Source: Paracoccaceae bacterium (GTDB taxonomy: Bacteria; Pseudomonadota; Alphaproteobacteria; Rhodobacterales; Rhodobacteraceae). Taken from it: DNA of 64,000 bases. Every line of letters starts with the position of its first letter. Positions within the stretch are counted from its first letter, which is position 1. The position numbers were made by a program, and so were the translations under genes. The notes under the pieces were generated by a model, which saw only the letters and a program-made list of their open reading frames with translations, had not been told where the DNA came from and ran no database searches. This document shows positions 63,151 through 64,000 of the stretch, piece by piece. Where the stretch lies: the NCBI GenBank assembly GCA_030750975.1, contig JASMHC010000014.1:186001-250000 (forward strand). The letters run 5' to 3'.

Positions 63151-64000
63151 ATGAAAAGACAAGTCATCGCGGCAGTGTTTGCCAGCCTTCTGACAAATCC
63201 GGTCTCCGCCCAAAATTGCGGCGGGAATTTCGCCTCATTTGTCGAAAACCTCAGGCAGGAAAGCATGGATCGCGGCTATTCGCCCCGCACCGTTTCAGAG
63301 TTTTTCGACGGGGTGGCGCAGGATCCGGATGTCATCCGCGCCGACAGATCGCAAGGCGTCTTTCAATTGCCATTCGTTGAATTTGCCCGGCGTCTGATCA
63401 GCCAGAACCGCATAGAACAAGGTGAAAAAAACCGAACGAGGTATCGGGAAATTTTTGACCGGATCGAACGCGAATACGGTATTCCCGCCGGGGTTTTGCT
63501 GGCGTTTTGGGCGTTTGAAACCGATTACGGCGCGTTTCAGGGGGATTTCAACACATTGAACGCGCTGACCACCCTTTCGCATGACTGCCGCCGACCCGCG
63601 CTTTTCCGCCCCCAGATTTTCGCCGCGCTGGCGCTTTATGCCCGTGGCGAATTCGACCCGGACACCACCACCGGCGCATGGGCGGGCGAGATTGGCATGG
63701 TCCAGATGCTGCCCGGCGATATTCTTGAAAACGGTGTAGACGGCGATGGTGACGGTCGGGTGGCGCTGAAAACATCCGCGCCCGATGCATTGATGTCGGC
63801 GGCCAACATGCTGACCCATCTGGGCTGGCAGGCCAACCGGCCATGGTTGCAGGAAATCACCTTGCCCGCAGATTTTGACTGGTCCGCGACCGGGCTTGAT
63901 AAAAAGAAATCCGTCAGCCAATGGGCCGGCATAGGGGCAAGGCCCCGCGCGGGGGACTGGGCAGACAGCGGGGCCGAGGCTTCGATCATCATACCACAAG
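63151..64000 (+). CDS. Lytic murein transglycosylase, MltB-type, 3'-truncated by window edge
   Basis: The first 283 residues are visible and the frame is open to the window end. A signal peptide (MKRQVIAAVFASLLTNPVSAQ, cleavage after Ala20) precedes a SLT_2 domain with catalytic Glu123 in AFWAFETDYGAFQGDFN and the GEIGMVQMLPGDIL block. It cleaves the glycan strands of peptidoglycan, forming 1,6-anhydromuramic ends. There is no lipobox Cys at the cleavage site, so it is soluble and periplasmic rather than a lipoprotein like E. coli MltB. Confidence 0.9.
   Translation, partial: MKRQVIAAVFASLLTNPVSAQNCGGNFASFVENLRQESMDRGYSPRTVSEFFDGVAQDPDVIRADRSQGVFQLPFVEFARRLISQNRIEQGEKNRTRYREIFDRIEREYGIPAGVLLAFWAFETDYGAFQGDFNTLNALTTLSHDCRRPALFRPQIFAALALYARGEFDPDTTTGAWAGEIGMVQMLPGDILENGVDGDGDGRVALKTSAPDALMSAANMLTHLGWQANRPWLQEITLPADFDWSATGLDKKKSVSQWAGIGARPRAGDWADSGAEASIIIPQ

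Overview
The window looks like chromosomal DNA from an alphaproteobacterium of the Rhodobacteraceae (Roseobacter/Rhodobacter group). The evidence is gene order and family content: hisD–UPF0262–low-molecular-weight phosphatase; chvI–chvG–hprK–rapZ–EIIA–HPr; folK–rpoZ–rsh–DUF2062–pdxJ–acpS–lepB–rnc–era–DUF1491–recO; etfBA beside a 3-hydroxybutyryl-CoA dehydrogenase; a methylsuccinyl-CoA dehydrogenase-type protein; and three tandem deformylases with fmt. The DNA is GC-rich with dense coding and many 1–4 nt start/stop overlaps. I see no rRNA, tRNA, CRISPR array, prophage, integrase or transposase.

Layout. 1–4.6 kb: 5' part of an SUV3-like helicase gene, an SCP2-domain/alpha-beta hydrolase pair behind a perfect 18-bp palindrome, and an M3 oligopeptidase. 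4.6–10.8 kb: hemC and hemE, the hisD operon, and a DEAD-box RNA helicase. 10.8–11.4 kb: an atypical AT-richer islet with nested palindromes and one small unknown ORF. 11.4–18.5 kb: trpA, two VOC proteins, ychF, parC, a LysE exporter and an SDR. 18.5–24.1 kb: HIG1-like protein, PduO adenosyltransferase, etfBA, DUF6473, Hbd and an acyltransferase. 24.1–28.6 kb: the incomplete regulatory PTS with RapZ and ChvG/ChvI. 28.9–34.1 kb: pckA, DUF1697, a TauE exporter, mcd and a glycine-zipper protein. 34.1–44.3 kb: a long leftward housekeeping cluster. 44.4–48.1 kb: NYN nuclease, ispH, GST, rnhA and pirin. 48.2–54.4 kb: acyl-CoA synthetase, ABC exporter and a large beta-helix protein. 54.4–58.5 kb: small stress/redox genes and an orphan ParA. 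58.5–62.1 kb: fmt, three deformylase genes and a MalY-type lyase. 62.1–64 kb: an unknown protein, a degenerate receiver and the start of a lytic transglycosylase.

How the genes work together. Several loci concern acyl-CoA and organic-acid metabolism: ETF takes electrons from acyl-CoA dehydrogenases such as Mcd, Hbd acts on C4 acyl-CoAs, PduO supplies adenosylcobalamin used by acyl-CoA mutases, and PckA opens gluconeogenesis. ChvG/ChvI with the sugar-permease-free PTS probably links envelope and carbon status to expression. The rest is core translation, DNA maintenance, heme, isoprenoid and PLP synthesis.

Novelty. I found no unmistakable new multi-gene system. The best leads are: a perfect inverted repeat that buries the Shine-Dalgarno of the glycine-zipper gene (33.8 kb); a tandem deformylase whose metal-ligand Cys and catalytic Glu are both replaced (59.4 kb); a receiver domain lacking its phospho-acceptor Asp (62.6 kb); the palindrome-rich islet (10.8–11.4 kb); a dispersed intergenic motif shared by four gaps; and a tailspike-like beta-helix protein without a signal peptide behind CtrA-like half sites (52 kb).
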